Below, piece after piece: positions 1 through 11,940 of a DNA stretch of 64,000 bases. The position numbers and the translations under genes are program-made. The number at the start of each line of letters is the position of its first letter. Position 1 is the first letter of the stretch. The stretch lies in contig OX621237.1 of NCBI GenBank assembly GCA_951640165.1, positions 14,694,001-14,758,000 of the forward strand, given 5' to 3'. The notes beneath the pieces were generated by a model. It did no database searches. It saw nothing but the letters and a program-made list of their open reading frames with translations, and was not told the DNA's origin. The stretch is from Pseudoips prasinana. Taxonomy: Eukaryota; Arthropoda; Insecta; Lepidoptera; Nolidae.

Positions 1-1783
1 AATTTAAGAAAAATTCAGAACATATTTTAAATCATTTATTTGTCGCAATAGAGTTGACGGTTGTCGCTTATATCTTCGGCGTTGTACATTTAGTGGGCGT
101 AAATACTTTATACGATTAAAATGAAAGTCGTTTATAATTTTCAATCAATAGATATACACGGCAATAGCTAGGAATACGCGTCGGTTTCAATGAATTAAAA
201 TTCAAAATTCATTTATTCCGTACAAAAATATATTTATGTGGAATCGTCATTTTGTTGTTTATATACACAATTTTGAATGTATGTGCATAATTATGGTACA
301 TAATTTTAAGTAGATATTGCTCACCAATGAAACATCAGCAGAATAATAGTCGTATTTTATATATGCTTACCGGAATAAACTTAGTTGAAATTGCAGATTT
401 CATCAAAATTTGTTTCGCTCCTCGCGACTGGAAATATTAATTAATTCTTCAAAAAACTGGATTCCCATGATGATCATGGGAATCCAGTTTGGACGATCAA
501 TTACACAATCCATTGACATAATTAAGCCATTAAAATATGTCATCACTAATAATAGTATATATTCTAACAGTCGAAAACTGATGCCTATGGATCGGCTAAG
601 TGTCTTAAATGGGATTACTTACATTCCCAGGTCATTCACATCTGAACGTCACATCGGTACTTTAATATCAGTAATACATATTCGTTTACCGCGTGATAGA
701 CAGCGGACACGAAATTTCGATAACTTGATGCAACCCTAGTGTAAAACGAAAATTATTTCTTTACACAAAATATTCGTAAATTCTGCATTATGTTTATTAG
801 ATCTTTGCTTTTTACATTAATAAATGTTTATAAAAGAGAATAACCACATTTAGAGCTTAAAATTCAAAGCGCATTGGCAAAAATAAATCCTAAGTTAGGA
901 GGTGTCGATAAGGAATAATAAACCTGTGAAATGAAAATTTTTCGGGGTTATTTTGCAGCGTTGTACAACAATCACTCATTGAACAAATCACCTTGTTACT
1001 GAAGCACTATTTTTCAAAACAATCTACGATTTCACATACAATCAGAAAAAATTACAGGAATCAAATTTTAAGCGTGCCGAAGAGTGCCGACGAACTGTTA
1101 AACAGATACCAAAAACTTCTACGTTGATACGTTAAACGTAACAGAACCATTTTGCAACGGCATCACGCATCTATTTTTATTTAGTGTTGCTGTTAGTGAC
1201 TTTTCGCTTGCTCAGCCCTTTAATGCTCTTTTCTGTAGGTAGGTATACTAACTTTACGGTTACAAGTGAGTAATATTTTTATTTTTTTGAGTGATAGAAT
1301 TTTTTTTAAGAACAAAGCAACTTGTTCTTAAAAATGTTTCTATAGGTACAAAAAGATCGTGTTCAATAGTAGATACAAATAAATAATGTACCTATTGCTT
1401 GCTCATTTCATGCAACTTCACAAATTCAACTTCTAATAAAACGATCTTCACGAATAAAACGATCACTCAAATATAATTTTCTTTTATCTGTAAAAAAGAA
1501 AACCTTGAATTTCCGAAGTGAAGTCCCCATTTAATACCTACGTGGCTAAAACGCTATCCGCGAAACGCCAAAAAAAGAAACATCATACTTAAACTATGGC
1601 CGATCTCCATTGTTAGATGCGCGCGCATAGGAAATCAGATTACCTTTTCCCGCCATAGCGAAAAATTATTCGATTAATTGTTCTATTTCAGCTAATCGGT
1701 AATCGCATTGTAATATAGTATTTCGAGTGTCATTACATTACCTATGTAACTCTGTAAATCTGTATAATAATTAATTATAAAAA
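1..1783. other. AT-rich intergenic stretch without a recognisable gene
   Basis: No reading frame here has protein-like composition or a family motif. The 109-aa frame at 410-739 runs through a 37-bp palindrome and is not supported. I see no transposon terminal repeat, tRNA-like box or tandem array apart from that palindrome. Confidence 0.6.
454..490. repeat. 37-nt near-perfect palindrome
   Basis: The left arm AAACTGGATTCCCATGAT is mirrored by ATCATGGGAATCCAGTTT around a single central base, so the strand can fold into an 18-bp stem with almost no loop. No target duplication or neighbouring element identifies its origin. A relic of a foldback element is the simplest guess. Confidence 0.75.
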
Positions 1784-2077
1784 GTGGTGCTAAAATACGC
1801 CCTAGAGTTTTTTATCAGAAGCCTTAGGAATTTTCTATTAGGACAATTCCTGGAAATGAAAAGGGATTATAGTGCATCCTTTATCAACGAAGACAAAACA
1901 ATGTTCCACACGCCTTCTGACAGTATTCATTACATCGAGTACGGTAACTTAATTCAATTCAAATTGTATATCCTTCTGACATTTTTTTACTTAGGTAAAT
2001 GTAGTTACGACATCACCTCCGAAGAATTTAAGAAGGTGGCGGTAATTACAGGTATGTACAAAAGTTTTATTAAATAG
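1784..2077 (+). other. Possible unidentified exon
   Basis: A 97-aa open frame contains a stretch with ordinary protein-like composition (around DKTMFHTPSDSIHYIEYGN). A good donor-like sequence, ACAG followed by GTATGT, lies at about 2047-2055, and an acceptor-like TTACTTAG lies at about 1995. These fit either a small internal exon (about 1996-2049) or the end of a longer one. I recognise no family and find no partner exon nearby, so this may be chance. Confidence 0.15.
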
Positions 2078-3375
2078 TTACAATTGCAATAACTCTTAAA
2101 TTAATTAATTTGATTTTAAGTTCCTTATTGGTTGACAGGTTGCAATTCAATTGATAAATTTTCCTCAATTTTTCTTAAATACATTTAATTTACCACAGTA
2201 GTCAGATATTAAGTTACTGAGCATCTTATTTCCCTTCGATAGAATAAAACATTATCAAGGCTATAGGAAGAGTGTCAGCTTATCGTAATAAATTTGTGAA
2301 AGAAAATATTGGAGGTTAAAACTATCAGCATGGCTACCAGAAGTTCATGTAGTTTACTTCCTTGATGATACCCACTTGCAGTTTTTCCAGTACATTTACT
2401 AGCATCGGTTCTAGCGGAAACTTTAATGAACTTAAAATGACTTCTATAGTAAAAGGCGGTATGTTAAATCCAGTAAGAAAACCATATGGAATCGTCGTCG
2501 TAGACGTACAGAAGTTGGTGAGGCTTAGATAAAGTTACTAAAGGGCGCAAACCGAAATACAGATTTGACACTCAAACTCCACACAGGATTACACTATTTT
2601 CCGATTAATTCGAACTAAAGCTTAGTCCTTTCCCCGATTCTATTCTCGTTATACACTTTCGACTACATCTATCTCCAGACTTACACCTTCTTACCTCCAA
2701 AAAGTTCTGTGCTCTTTGCTCTATGCATCAATCAAACCTGTCTGGCTTCGGCGAACCCCATCCTTGGGTTAGGAAAGTGAAATACTTTTTTCTAACTTAA
2801 TCCTTGACCAACTCATCATCATCATCATATCGTGCCTCATCGCACCGCACTTGCACACATTTTTCATCAATTGGCGTTCTATGTTTTAATTGTATATAAT
2901 GTACATATATATATTCATATGTTTTTATATATTCATAAGTACCAATATGTAACATTTATTTTATACAAGTACAATTTTATTTAGTAAATATAAATTAATG
3001 ATATTTAACGAGCGGCTTTGAATGAATCGTAGTACACGGATAGATCATAACTTGGATAAACAATTGATGAAAAATTTCTAAACATCTGTAGTTACACATT
3101 GATACTTAATTAAAAAAAAAACATTAATTAATTATTAGTTATTATGTTTATAATAATATCATGATAACAAAATAATCATTCACATAGTACTTCTGTCTTT
3201 ATATTTAATTTTTTGTCAATTCAAGATTTTATAGTATTTTTTTTAAATCCTGCATCATCATCTTTTAAGTGTTGTGCACTTGTCGGTGTAATAGTTTCCA
3301 GCCTTCTCTATCGTACGCCTTCTCCTTGACTTCTTGTAAGCTTCCATTTTCACAACTTCCTTCACCTTGTCGCTA
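2078..3375. other. Intergenic, nothing recognised
   Basis: AT-rich sequence with short AT-dinucleotide runs near 2890-2930. No element ends or convincing reading frame were seen before the mariner that starts at 3378. Confidence 0.5.
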
Positions 3376-3377
3376 TA

Positions 3378-4141
3378 CTACTCTGTCAAGAAAGTACCGG
3401 GAAAATATTAATAATATACAAAATGTTTGTTATTCATCCAAATTTATTTTATCACCTTCAAAGTATGCTCCTTCAGAAACGATACACTTACGCCGACGAA
3501 TAATTCATTCATCAAAACATTTTTTAAACGCTGCTTTCGGAATTGAGTTCAGTTCTCGCCGCGAATTCTCCTTTATGTCTTCTACCGATTGAAAACGGGT
3601 ACCACGAAGTGGTAATTTGAGTTTAGGAAAAAGAAGGAAGTCAGCTGGAGCCATATCTGGTGAATATGGTGGTTGCTGGATGGTATTTGTTGAGTGTTTG
3701 GTCAAAAAATCGTTCACAATGATGTCCTTGTGCGAAGGCGCATTATCATGGTGCAAAATCCAAGAATTTTCTTTCCTCAAATCTGGCCTTTTTCGTCGAA
3801 TTTGCTCTCTTAAACGCCGCATAACGCTTAAATAATATTCTTTATTTACCGTTCGACCTTCCGGTTCAGAGAGCACAACACCGCGATAGTCAAAGAAAAC
3901 AGTCAACATGACTTTGACCTTTGATCGACTTTGGTGTAGTTTTTCGGTTTCGGTTCAGTTGGAAGACGCCACTCCGAAGTTTGTTGACTAGTTTGCATGT
4001 CAAACTCGTAAACTCACGTCTCGTCACCAGTAACAATGCGTTTCATGAATTTTGGGTCGGAATTGACTCGTTCTACCGACTTTCATGCGATTGAGTTTTT
4101 GGAGAAAATTCTGATCATTTGGGACTAGCCGAGCGGCAACG
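3378..4141 (-). mobile_element. Mariner (DD34D) copy 1, truncated
   Basis: The left end carries the terminal repeat CTACTCTGTCAAGAAAGTAC after a TA (3376-3377), identical in layout to the copies at 31184 and 33810. The sequence follows those copies through the transposase C-terminal half and stops matching at about 4141. The N-terminal helix-turn-helix region and the other terminal repeat are missing. The following 4150-4230 stretch forms an unrelated short hairpin around GCCGAGTGGTG and CACCAACTCGG. The copy cannot mobilise itself. Confidence 0.85.
3505..4135 (-). pseudogene. Mariner transposase fragment
   Basis: The frame 3909-3505 reads a mariner catalytic core. HHDNAPSH supplies the second Asp and YSPDMAPAD the third, with 34 residues between them (DD34D). 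The first-Asp segment (reading TGDET on the minus strand, about 4015-4035) is present in a different frame, and the CATGTCAAACTCG region at about 3995-4015 shows the disruption. The DNA-binding N-terminus is absent. This is a dead gene that would have cut and pasted the element at TA sites. Confidence 0.8.
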
Positions 4142-4497
4142 AGATTTCACCACAGATACTAGCCGAGTGGTGTCAAGTCACACCAACTCGGTGGCATGTA
4201 GATGACGCCACCACGTGAGTTGCCGAAGCCCTAAAATTCGGCAGATTTTGTTCTGCAATGTAAAAGGAAGCAATATACAATATAACATATTAAAACCCTA
4301 TTGATACGAAAAAAGTATTTAATGTTAATATGGACGGATTTTTTAATTATTTTGCAACTAGTAAACATAGTTTTATCTATCCACATATATCTTGGTGGTA
4401 TGGGTATACTTACGCAGCACTTCTACCCTTCAGGATCATTTGTTCTAACCCCAATCAATTTTTATTCGATTCCTAGAGCCCTGAGTGCGGTATACAC

Positions 4498-5165
4498 ATA
4501 TTTATTTATTTATTTATTTATTTATTAGTACAACCACATCATATGTATTATAACAATTATTGCAACTTTATTACCAGTATAATTCTGATACACATGACAC
4601 TGATGGTGTACATAACATTTGCCGATACATAGCATAATTTTATTGTAAGTATATAATTTAAATATGTACATTGTTAGTAACTATTGGATATTTTTTTGTA
4701 ATTTGGACTTAAATTTATTAAATGAATCGTGAAAGATGTCAATGCTTGGATCGCGGGTTTGGATAAAATTGTATAAGTTCAGTGTTCTGTTAATAGGAGA
4801 CCGTTGGCCCAAGTTAGTTTTTGAAAAAGAGGTATGAAATATTTTTTTTGTTTTGTGTCTTGGATGATGATAGGGGATTGCTAGAGATACTTTCTGTAAT
4901 AGATGGCTACACTGTATTTGGTTATTGAGCAATTTGTGAAGAAAACATAAGTCTTGAATACGTCTACGATCATGAAGGGTGGTCATTCTAAATTTAGATA
5001 AGCGTTGTTCGTATGGATTTCTATGAGAGAAGCCGCTGCATGAGAATGCTAAATGTCTTGTGAACTTCCGCTGAATGCTCTCAATTCGTTGGGAATGAAC
5101 AACATAGGATGGAGACCATACAGTACTACCATATTCGAGATTGCTGCGCACGCACATACTAATGT
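4498..5165 (-). mobile_element. 5'-truncated LINE, 3' end only
   Basis: On the minus strand the segment ends in a TAAA repeat (4498-4526), a typical target-primed retrotransposon tail. Upstream of the tail is a single open frame that matches the C-terminal region of Jockey/CR1-type LINE polyproteins. The match starts abruptly at about 5165, as expected for a 5' truncation. Confidence 0.7.
4681..5157 (-). pseudogene. LINE ORF2 C-terminal fragment
   Basis: The 158-aa frame holds the post-reverse-transcriptase region: LEYGSTVWSP, then RIESIQRKFTRHL, then NPYEQRLSKFRMTTLHDRRR. This order (viewable cluster of thumb motifs followed by a C-terminal helix-rich tail) is characteristic of Jockey/CR1-like ORF2 proteins. 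Fingers, palm and endonuclease are absent. There are no internal stops, so the insertion may be fairly young. Confidence 0.75.
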
Positions 5166-5284
5166 AGTATGTGAAAACCGGACTCAGGGCTGCTTTTTAG
5201 GGGTAGATCACTGTAGTCCCCTGGTTCTGGGTATGCCAAGCCCAGATTAGGCATATTACATAATATATGTATAGTATCCTCCCT

Positions 5285-6235
5285 ACAGGACCTCCAGATC
5301 GGTCTATTTATTATAAGAAGCACCAAAGAAAAACAAAAACAATAAGATACCTCCAATTAAAATAAATGAGGTAATAAGAGCAGTGGAATAAGTAAAGTCT
5401 GACAAAAGCCCTAGTTCAGATAACATCAACAAGGAAGCTTTAAAGACAGCCTCTTCAATACTGGGTCTACCTCTAACAATATTAATAATATATCCTCATA
5501 TTAGAAACGCCTAGCCTCAAGAATCAAACACTTTAATTTATAAAAAGATAACCCCAAAGACATTAGAGATTACAGACTAATAAGCTTGCTTCCATGCTTC
5601 TATAAAACTTTTCGTCAATTTGGTACGGTAGAGCCAATAGAGCAAGAGTTTAGAAAAGGCTTCTCTGGGAGTAACCACATTCATGCAAGAGCTACTAAGA
5701 AATATGAAGAGAGGAATAAACCACCCTACATCGTGTACATCGAAAATAATCAAAAAGCTTTATACGTGGTAACCTGCGATAGCATTTAGAAAGCTCGAAC
5801 AGACCAGAAAGTAAAGAAGGAGTACATAAAAATAATTAAAAGATGATACCAGGAAAAGTAGAGTTAAACTGGAGACGATAGGTTCTTGGTTTCCTGTTAA
5901 AAGAGGAGTGAGGCAAGGTCACCCTTTATCACCAAAAAATAATTATAGTTCTAATGACAATGACAAGTGACAGGTCTAGATCTACAGAAAGCCCTAGAAA
6001 TGGTAATGGACTGCCCACGTAGCTCATCTTCAAGACCGCATTTGACCCCAACGCTTAAGAACTTGGGAAGGCCCAATGGGCAAAAGGGGACCTCACTCCA
6101 GATGGGAAGATGAGATTACAAAAGCAGTCGGCCCAAATTGGATACAAACAATGCAAAATAGAGACGACTGGACAACCTTGGAGGAGGCATTTACATATCT
6201 GTAGGGAGATTATTGCAGATGAGAAATAACCTAAA
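5285..6235 (+). pseudogene. Degenerate RTE-type LINE reverse transcriptase
   Basis: Pieces in several frames follow the order of an RTE ORF2. NYRLISLLPCFYKTF (about 5570-5615) corresponds to the NYRPISL motif. EFRKGFSGSNHIHA (about 5645-5690) corresponds to the GFRKG..T.DHI motif. A C-terminal part reads WEDEITKAVGPNWIQTMQNR (about 6097-6160). Stops and frameshifts separate them, and the FADD region is not recognisable. This is an old dead copy. Other RTE tails lie at 22440, 41262, 41861, 58725 and 63187. Confidence 0.7.
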
Positions 6236-7420
6236 TTATGCGTATTAGTCTAAAAATATGCGTGTAAGCAGTGTTACTATGATGGCAGAGCCTAAAGAGT
6301 CAAATCCCTGATTATCATATGCACCTCACTGATTTAGAAGATAAGGCGATCTTTTACGCTCATCCAAAACAAGGCCCTAAATAAGGATAATTAAAGTCAT
6401 AAAAAATCTATTCCGCTATTTAATTAATGATCGAATTAATATGAATAAATAAATTTCTTTGAATCGATTTCGTCAGTGCCACTTCTTTTTGCTCATCCAT
6501 ATTTTTCTGTTGTTCTTTTATTTTATCTTTAATAATTACTATTCAATGACTTTTTATAAATTAACAGTTGGGAACGAGTTATTGATCGGGTTTACTTAAA
6601 TAGATGTTACCTTGATAGCCCCTTGAAAAAAATAATTGTTTCGTTTTCATATACAAATCAGTATTTCCGTTTCTAGCTCACAATTATCTTATTTTGGATT
6701 CAGAAAACCCTCGAAAAAAGATCGTTTTATTTTTGTTTAATAACAGGATAAGCGGCCTGATTAATACCTTATATTATGCTTATAAATACACTCAGTAAAG
6801 AATGTAAGTAGAACTCAGAATTATGATTTTTCGTAATTGGTGTGACTAATTCGGGCCAAAATGGAGTGGTGACCATCTTGGCCTAAATTAGTCACACAGT
6901 AGCGGTGTGACCGCCTCCTAAACGTACAAGCCATCGAACCAGCCCCGTTACTTATGCGCATTGTGTCCTGATATTCCTGTCATTAGTTATCCTACCCCTG
7001 TATTGTATATCTTACCTACCAAGCCAGTAAATATTGGTATCGCTTGGCGACATAAGGACACAACGCAAACAACTTTCACACAAACAAATTACAAGATCAT
7101 GTTATCTACTAGTGATCATTTATTTATGGGATAAGCAATAATAATCACCCTTGGCAGACTTACGTTGGTACCCAGACAGACACTGTTGCTCGTTGTCTAG
7201 TAGATATTCCCTTGGCACGACTTCTACGCCCTGTACATAAAGGATGGGGCAGGATGATATGGGGTGGTAATATTCGTCAAAACATTTTTTGTAATATTAA
7301 AACTACTTACCTACCTACATCTTAACTGTGCGATTTAGTTCGGAATTCATTAAATAAAGTATATGTATTAATTTCTTTATTTTTGTTTATTGCAGCATTT
7401 TGAGGACATTTAGTATATTA
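6236..7420. other. Intergenic with one hairpin
   Basis: No gene recognised. The only clear structure is the inverted repeat at 6839-6898. The rest is AT-rich, with a short moderately GC-rich patch just after the hairpin. Confidence 0.5.
6839..6898. repeat. Inverted repeat (about 20-bp arms)
   Basis: GGTGTGACTAATTCGGGCCA pairs with TTGGCCTAAATTAGTCACAC, leaving a loop of about 20 bases. The arms are imperfect. This fits the end structure of a very short MITE, but no target duplication is evident. Confidence 0.7.
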
Positions 7421-7740
7421 CTAGCTGTGCCCCGCGGTTTTACCTGCGTTAAATTTTATAAATTATCACAGCTCCTCCCCCGTAGATGATACCGTGATAA
7501 TACGCCTATATGTTGTTGACCCGACCTGTTAGTAACACTCATGCAAAATTTGAAGTAAATCCATGCAGCATTTTTTGAGTTTAGCCCGGACATACATACA
7601 GACAAACAGACACACAGACAAAAATTCTAAAAACTATATTTTTGGCTTCAATATCTATTGTAGATCACGCCCCAAGTATCCTTTGCAAAAATTATTTAAA
7701 GTACAGTTTTGACTTTCCTACGATTTTATTATATGTATAG
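7421..7740 (+). repeat. Interspersed repeat, LINE/SINE 3'-tail type
   Basis: The segment opens with ACTAGCTGTGCCCCGCGG and contains AGCCCGGACATACATACAG followed by alternating ACAGACA motifs. This combination is the widespread insect 3' tail shared by RTE-like LINEs and their SINE parasites. No coding part is attached. Confidence 0.6.
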
Positions 7741-8237
7741 ATTATTAGCGCGGAGCATGTTTGTATGATACACCTGGTACGGTAGTACCTGGCAGTTCTA
7801 CTATTACACGCATTTCTACAAACAACGATACTTAAGAAAATGAAATAAAACTATTAGAAAAAGCCATTAAAATGTTTAAGTTTTATTTACCCAAACAATA
7901 ACAATTTACTAGAACAACAAACGTACAGGGTCTGTTACAAAATGTGTGCCAAGTCTTTCAGTTCAAGTAAACTGGTTTTTTGAATATTTAGCTGATATGA
8001 AGCGTTATGTACCTATATTGTTTTTTTTATAACCGATATCAACAGCGTGTGTAAAGGCGTCATATTATAATAGCACTAGTGGGTATCGACCGCCTTGAAT
8101 GAAGTTGAATGACAATAATATTATTATTGTTATTCAAGGCGGAAAAATTATATGTATTACGTAGGTAATTAGGAATCTTACATAAAACTAGAATATAGGG
8201 TCACAGATCTAATAATATGCGATAGATAGAGGTGCCC
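7741..8237. other. Intergenic; one hairpin at 8090-8142
   Basis: No gene is seen. At 8090-8142 CCGCCTTGAAT pairs with ATTCAAGGCGG, with a second inner arm of AATGACAATAATA, giving a foldback of about 53 nt. Confidence 0.5.
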
Positions 8238-8874
8238 TTAAAGCGTACAGTCACTAAGAGACTCAGGCACAAATAAAGACTCGCCTCCTTTTGACGCCTC
8301 ACGACTGACTCAGTCTTTTAGTCGCCAACTGTTAGTCAAATGACTAGCCTTATAAGTCGAAGTATTTTAATGTAAAAAGCTCAGCAGTTACTTAAACCGC
8401 ATAAAGGACTTAAAAGACTGGCGACTCATTGCCTTATGAGTCAAGAGTCGTAAGGCATGTGTTGATGCAACTAGTACTTTGCTTATAGTACTGTACCACC
8501 TGGAGACTAAAAGTCAAACCCTTATAAAATGTAAAGTATCTAAACAAAAAAAAAGATTTTTTTTATATTAATCATTAAGGGATAAACGATAATTATCTAC
8601 ATACATAGTTTCATTCCTTATAGTATTAAAAAAAATACCTCATTGCAACCTAAACATTTTACTCGAACCCCGCCGGCTGTCTTGTAAAAGACGGAGTCCG
8701 TTAAGTCATGTTAGTCGTTTTAGTCTATTAGTCTTATACGTTAACAGACTGAGTCGTATTATTTAAGACTAACAGCTAAAGTCTTAATTTTAAAGCAAAG
8801 TCGTTTAAAAAAAGGGTAGTCTTATTTTAAACGACTTAAAGGACTGAGTCTCTTTCATCACTAGACTCAATACC
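8238..8874. repeat. GACT/AGTC-rich degenerate repeat block
   Basis: By eye there are about 32 occurrences of GACT or AGTC in roughly 640 bases, where about 5 would be expected by chance. They fall in two clusters (8249-8515 and 8690-8874) in both orientations, spaced irregularly. There is no fixed period, so this is not a simple satellite. No reading frame spans it. Confidence 0.6.
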
Positions 8875-9039
8875 CATGGCAAAAAACTTGTATACAATAT
8901 TATGGTTTGATAGGTACATTATTGCGTAATGTGAAAGACATCAGCCAAGTTGACACTTCTATGGTGTAGTCAAAAGCACATTCCCCGTTTCTATAATATA
9001 TCTATAATTTAATAATTAGGTTAACTTGCCGTTACCTGC

Positions 9040-9270
9040 AAGCAGCTCCGGGAATCTGATTGTGGCACTTGGCCGATTGCCGGGAGCCGGTAATCCGGAA
9101 GGGTACGTCATTATCCTCTCAGGGCACGTGTCTCACACTACATGGGTCCTCCTGGCATAAATAGGACTCCCTCGACAGGTGCCAAGAGAAATCCACGGGA
9201 GTTTAGGTTAATTTGGTGCGAGTACGACTTACCCACCCGCAGACATTTTTTGTAGGTGGCGTGCGTAAGC
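9040..9270 (-). repeat. GC-rich interspersed repeat, partial
   Basis: Read on the minus strand, this segment aligns with the plus-strand block at 20300-20420. Shared landmarks are TGTCTGCGGGTGGGTA, ACTCGCACC, CCGTGGA and TTCTCTTG. The two are diverged copies of one family, much richer in GC than their surroundings. Whether it is a SINE or part of a LINE cannot be told from two partial copies. Confidence 0.65.
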
Positions 9271-9712
9271 ATCCCCCCTACCTTATAAAAATAGGTATTA
9301 TGAAAAGATAATATTAACAAAATGAGTCGGAAGAGTAAAAATTCACATAAACTACCTATTGAACGTTTAGATTTAGGCTTTTAATTATTTCATAAGTATT
9401 ATTATTAGACGAATGTTCCGTCAATTTAATAGGTTCGTACTAGAGTAGAGTAAAAAATAAATCCATAATATCAAAATTATTTTAACTAAGAACTTAGTTT
9501 AGTTCTAAATAAAAGCAAAAGATATAAAATGATACAAAACGATGGAGTAGGGTGTGCTCAGACGCTACATATGAACAGCTGATGCACCACGCATATGTAG
9601 GGTTATTTTAGAAGTTTCACTTATATCACGTTTACAGTGCTGCACGCGCAATTTTTCGATGTAGGTACACTTGGTTAATTAATGTAGAGTTACTTCATAA
9701 CAAACAAAAACC

Positions 9713-9825
9713 ATATAAATTATGCCTTACAATGGCTTTGTTGGTTCAGTTCTAAGATATGTAGATATATGATTTACATATCTTAGAACTGAACCAACAA
9801 AGCAATTGTAAGGCATAATTTATAT
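9713..9825. repeat. Foldback element with 51-bp arms
   Basis: The arms at 9713-9763 and 9775-9825 are inverse complements with about one mismatch, separated by an 11-base loop. The whole segment could form a long hairpin RNA if transcribed. The near-perfect arms suggest a recent insertion or gene conversion. Length and pairing exceed those of a typical pre-miRNA, so a MITE or inverted duplication is more likely. Confidence 0.85.
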
Positions 9826-9841
9826 GCTCTTTGTTTGGTGG

Positions 9842-9934
9842 TTTTGGTGAATGTAATTTGTGTCCGTCTATTATAAGTTTGTAAAGTACCCCGCGACACA
9901 GGGATTAATTTCCCTATAGCGGGCGTTGTCATTA
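9842..9934 (+). mobile_element. SINE tail fragment
   Basis: The sequence around GTAAAGTACCCCGC and CAGGGATTAATTTCCC matches, in the opposite orientation, the tail of the tRNA-derived SINE at 27605-27790. The tRNA-like head is missing. Confidence 0.55.
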
Positions 9935-10262
9935 CTAAAAAAAATTATACTGATCAGCAGTAATACACATGCATTTAATCTATTTTAAATTAAAATAGAA
10001 ATAAATACTCGTATTTAGCTATTATTTCTATCTATTTGTCTAAACGTACGTATTTATAGAATAAATTTAAACTTTAGGACCTGGTAGGTAGAACTTGTTG
10101 GGTCAATCGTATCGTCGACTTTGAACATAATAAGCAACACTTATATAAATGTCCTCTATAAATTGAGGCCGTAGCCAAATTTAGTGCGTGCCCTAGGTTA
10201 TAAAATAATTCATTTGAAAACAGAATTTGTGAATCCATCGAATATTTCGAATCCATGAAATA

Positions 10263-11160
10263 GTTATTTGTTATACAAGAGTGCAAAATTGGGCATACGG
10301 TTATGAAGTAACTTTTACTTCTTAACCGTATGCTCAATTTTGATGGCCGCTCCGTCATCAAAATTGAGCGAAGGATTCAAGAATTTAATCACGAGCGTAG
10401 CGAGTGATTTAAAATTAGAATCCTGAGCCGTAGCGAGGCAATCAAAAGAGCACGAGGTAAAAAATCTTTGCACTCGAGGGCAACACGTAACTTTTCATAC
10501 CACCTCAACGAGGAAATGACTAAATGCAAAAAACTCATTTTAAATCACAATATACTTATATTTCAGTTTAGCTATTAACTACTTTATTATGATAGGTAAG
10601 TATTATAGAATACCTAATCTTTAAATTATACCAAATAATACTTACCTAGGTATAATAAAAAAAACTTGTGTGTACTTATGTACACGCGTTAGAAGTTATA
10701 CTTCTTAATATACAACTTGAACGTAGTTATCAATTTTCATACCACCTAGAACTAACTTCATGCTGTTAAATTTTTTGGTGTCGTTGTGCGCGCGCATCGT
10801 AAAAATTCACCCTCATCATTTTTCTCCATCGCGCCAAAAGAAGTATAACTTCAAAAAAAATAAAGTAACTGCTGCATTTACTTAAGTTTGAGTGTAATAT
10901 TTTTGTTAGGTACTGTAATGTTACGCAAAGCAAATTAAAAAAAAGTACACCTAGGATGTTAAAGTTTAAATGTAAGTTTATAACCAATTTAAAAAAGTTG
11001 AATGGTGGATTCGGCACCATGAAGGTAGAAGGTAGATTAAATAATATTTTGAATTGACAAACTTAGTGGAAATTCAAATTTACTTAATCCTCTAGAGGAA
11101 ACGAGTTTTGCACTCAGATTGCGAAAGACAAAAATACTCTTTCCGAGATGGGGTACGACG
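10263..11160. repeat. Diverged direct repeat, copy 1
   Basis: The order of landmarks is GTTATTTGTTATACAAGAGT, TCTTTGCACTCGAG, GATAGGTAAGTATTA, TTCGGCACCATG and CTCTTTCCGAGATGGGGT. It recurs in copy 2 at 11302-11940. Copy 1 also has a 28-bp-arm hairpin at about 10284-10345 (CATACGGTTATGAAGTAA and its complement). The short peptides encoded opposite the landmark CGGCACCATG in both copies are alike, but no known protein is recognised. Confidence 0.6.
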
Positions 11161-11301
11161 AATATGTATATGTCCTAAAATAGGGTTTTTGTGATACTTA
11201 TATACAATTTCTGTGTCTTTTGTATAATTATATTATTCCACATTATTTATTCTTATGCTAGTCATATTTTTCAGTAGGTATATAATTAATAGGTATAATA
11301 A

Positions 11302-11940
11302 TAGTTATTTGTTATACAAGAGTTCAAAGTTGCTTTTAACCGCGTGCTCAATTTTGATAACCGAGCACAAGATGAAAAATCTTTGCACTCGAGTGCAACA
11401 CGTATATTTTCATCACACCTCAGCGAGGAAATGAAAAAAAATCTTATCATAAATACTTAAATCTCAGTTTAGGTATTCATTACTATATTATGATATGTAA
11501 GTATTACAGGACAATCTTTAAATTATAACAAATAATACTTAGGTATAATTAAGAAAAACTAAAAGTACCTAATGTTGCTACAGTTAGTGTAATAGAACAG
11601 TCATATTGAGCAAAACAATTAAAAAAAGTACACCAAGAAGGTTCCGAGTCTTAGTTTTTAATAAATTAAAAAAGTTGTATGATAAATTCGGCGCCATAGA
11701 GGTAGAAGTAAATAGGTTTACTGATATTTTGCATTCACAAACTTGGTGCACACGATGTTCTAAATTCAAATTTATCCTCAAGAGGTTAAATTCAAATTTA
11801 ACCTCTAGAGAATAAAATAAAAACGATATAAAAACGACTTTTCCACTCAGGTATCGAAGAGGAAATATGCTCTTTACGAGATAGGGTGATGAAAAATACT
11901 CTTTCCGAGATGGGGTGATGAAAAATAATTGCCACCTTCG
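11302..11940. repeat. Diverged direct repeat, copy 2
   Basis: Begins 1,039 bases after copy 1 with the same GTTATTTGTTATACAAGAG and follows its landmarks with small deletions. It lacks the long hairpin. It ends with a local duplication of a segment containing GAGAT.GGGTGATGAAAAA (11877-11930). Tandem duplication of a roughly 1-kb unit followed by decay explains the pair. Confidence 0.6.

Noticed and set aside
410..739. 109-aa protein
   Set aside because: It spans a 37-bp palindrome, has no recognisable motif, and its composition matches AT-rich translation noise.
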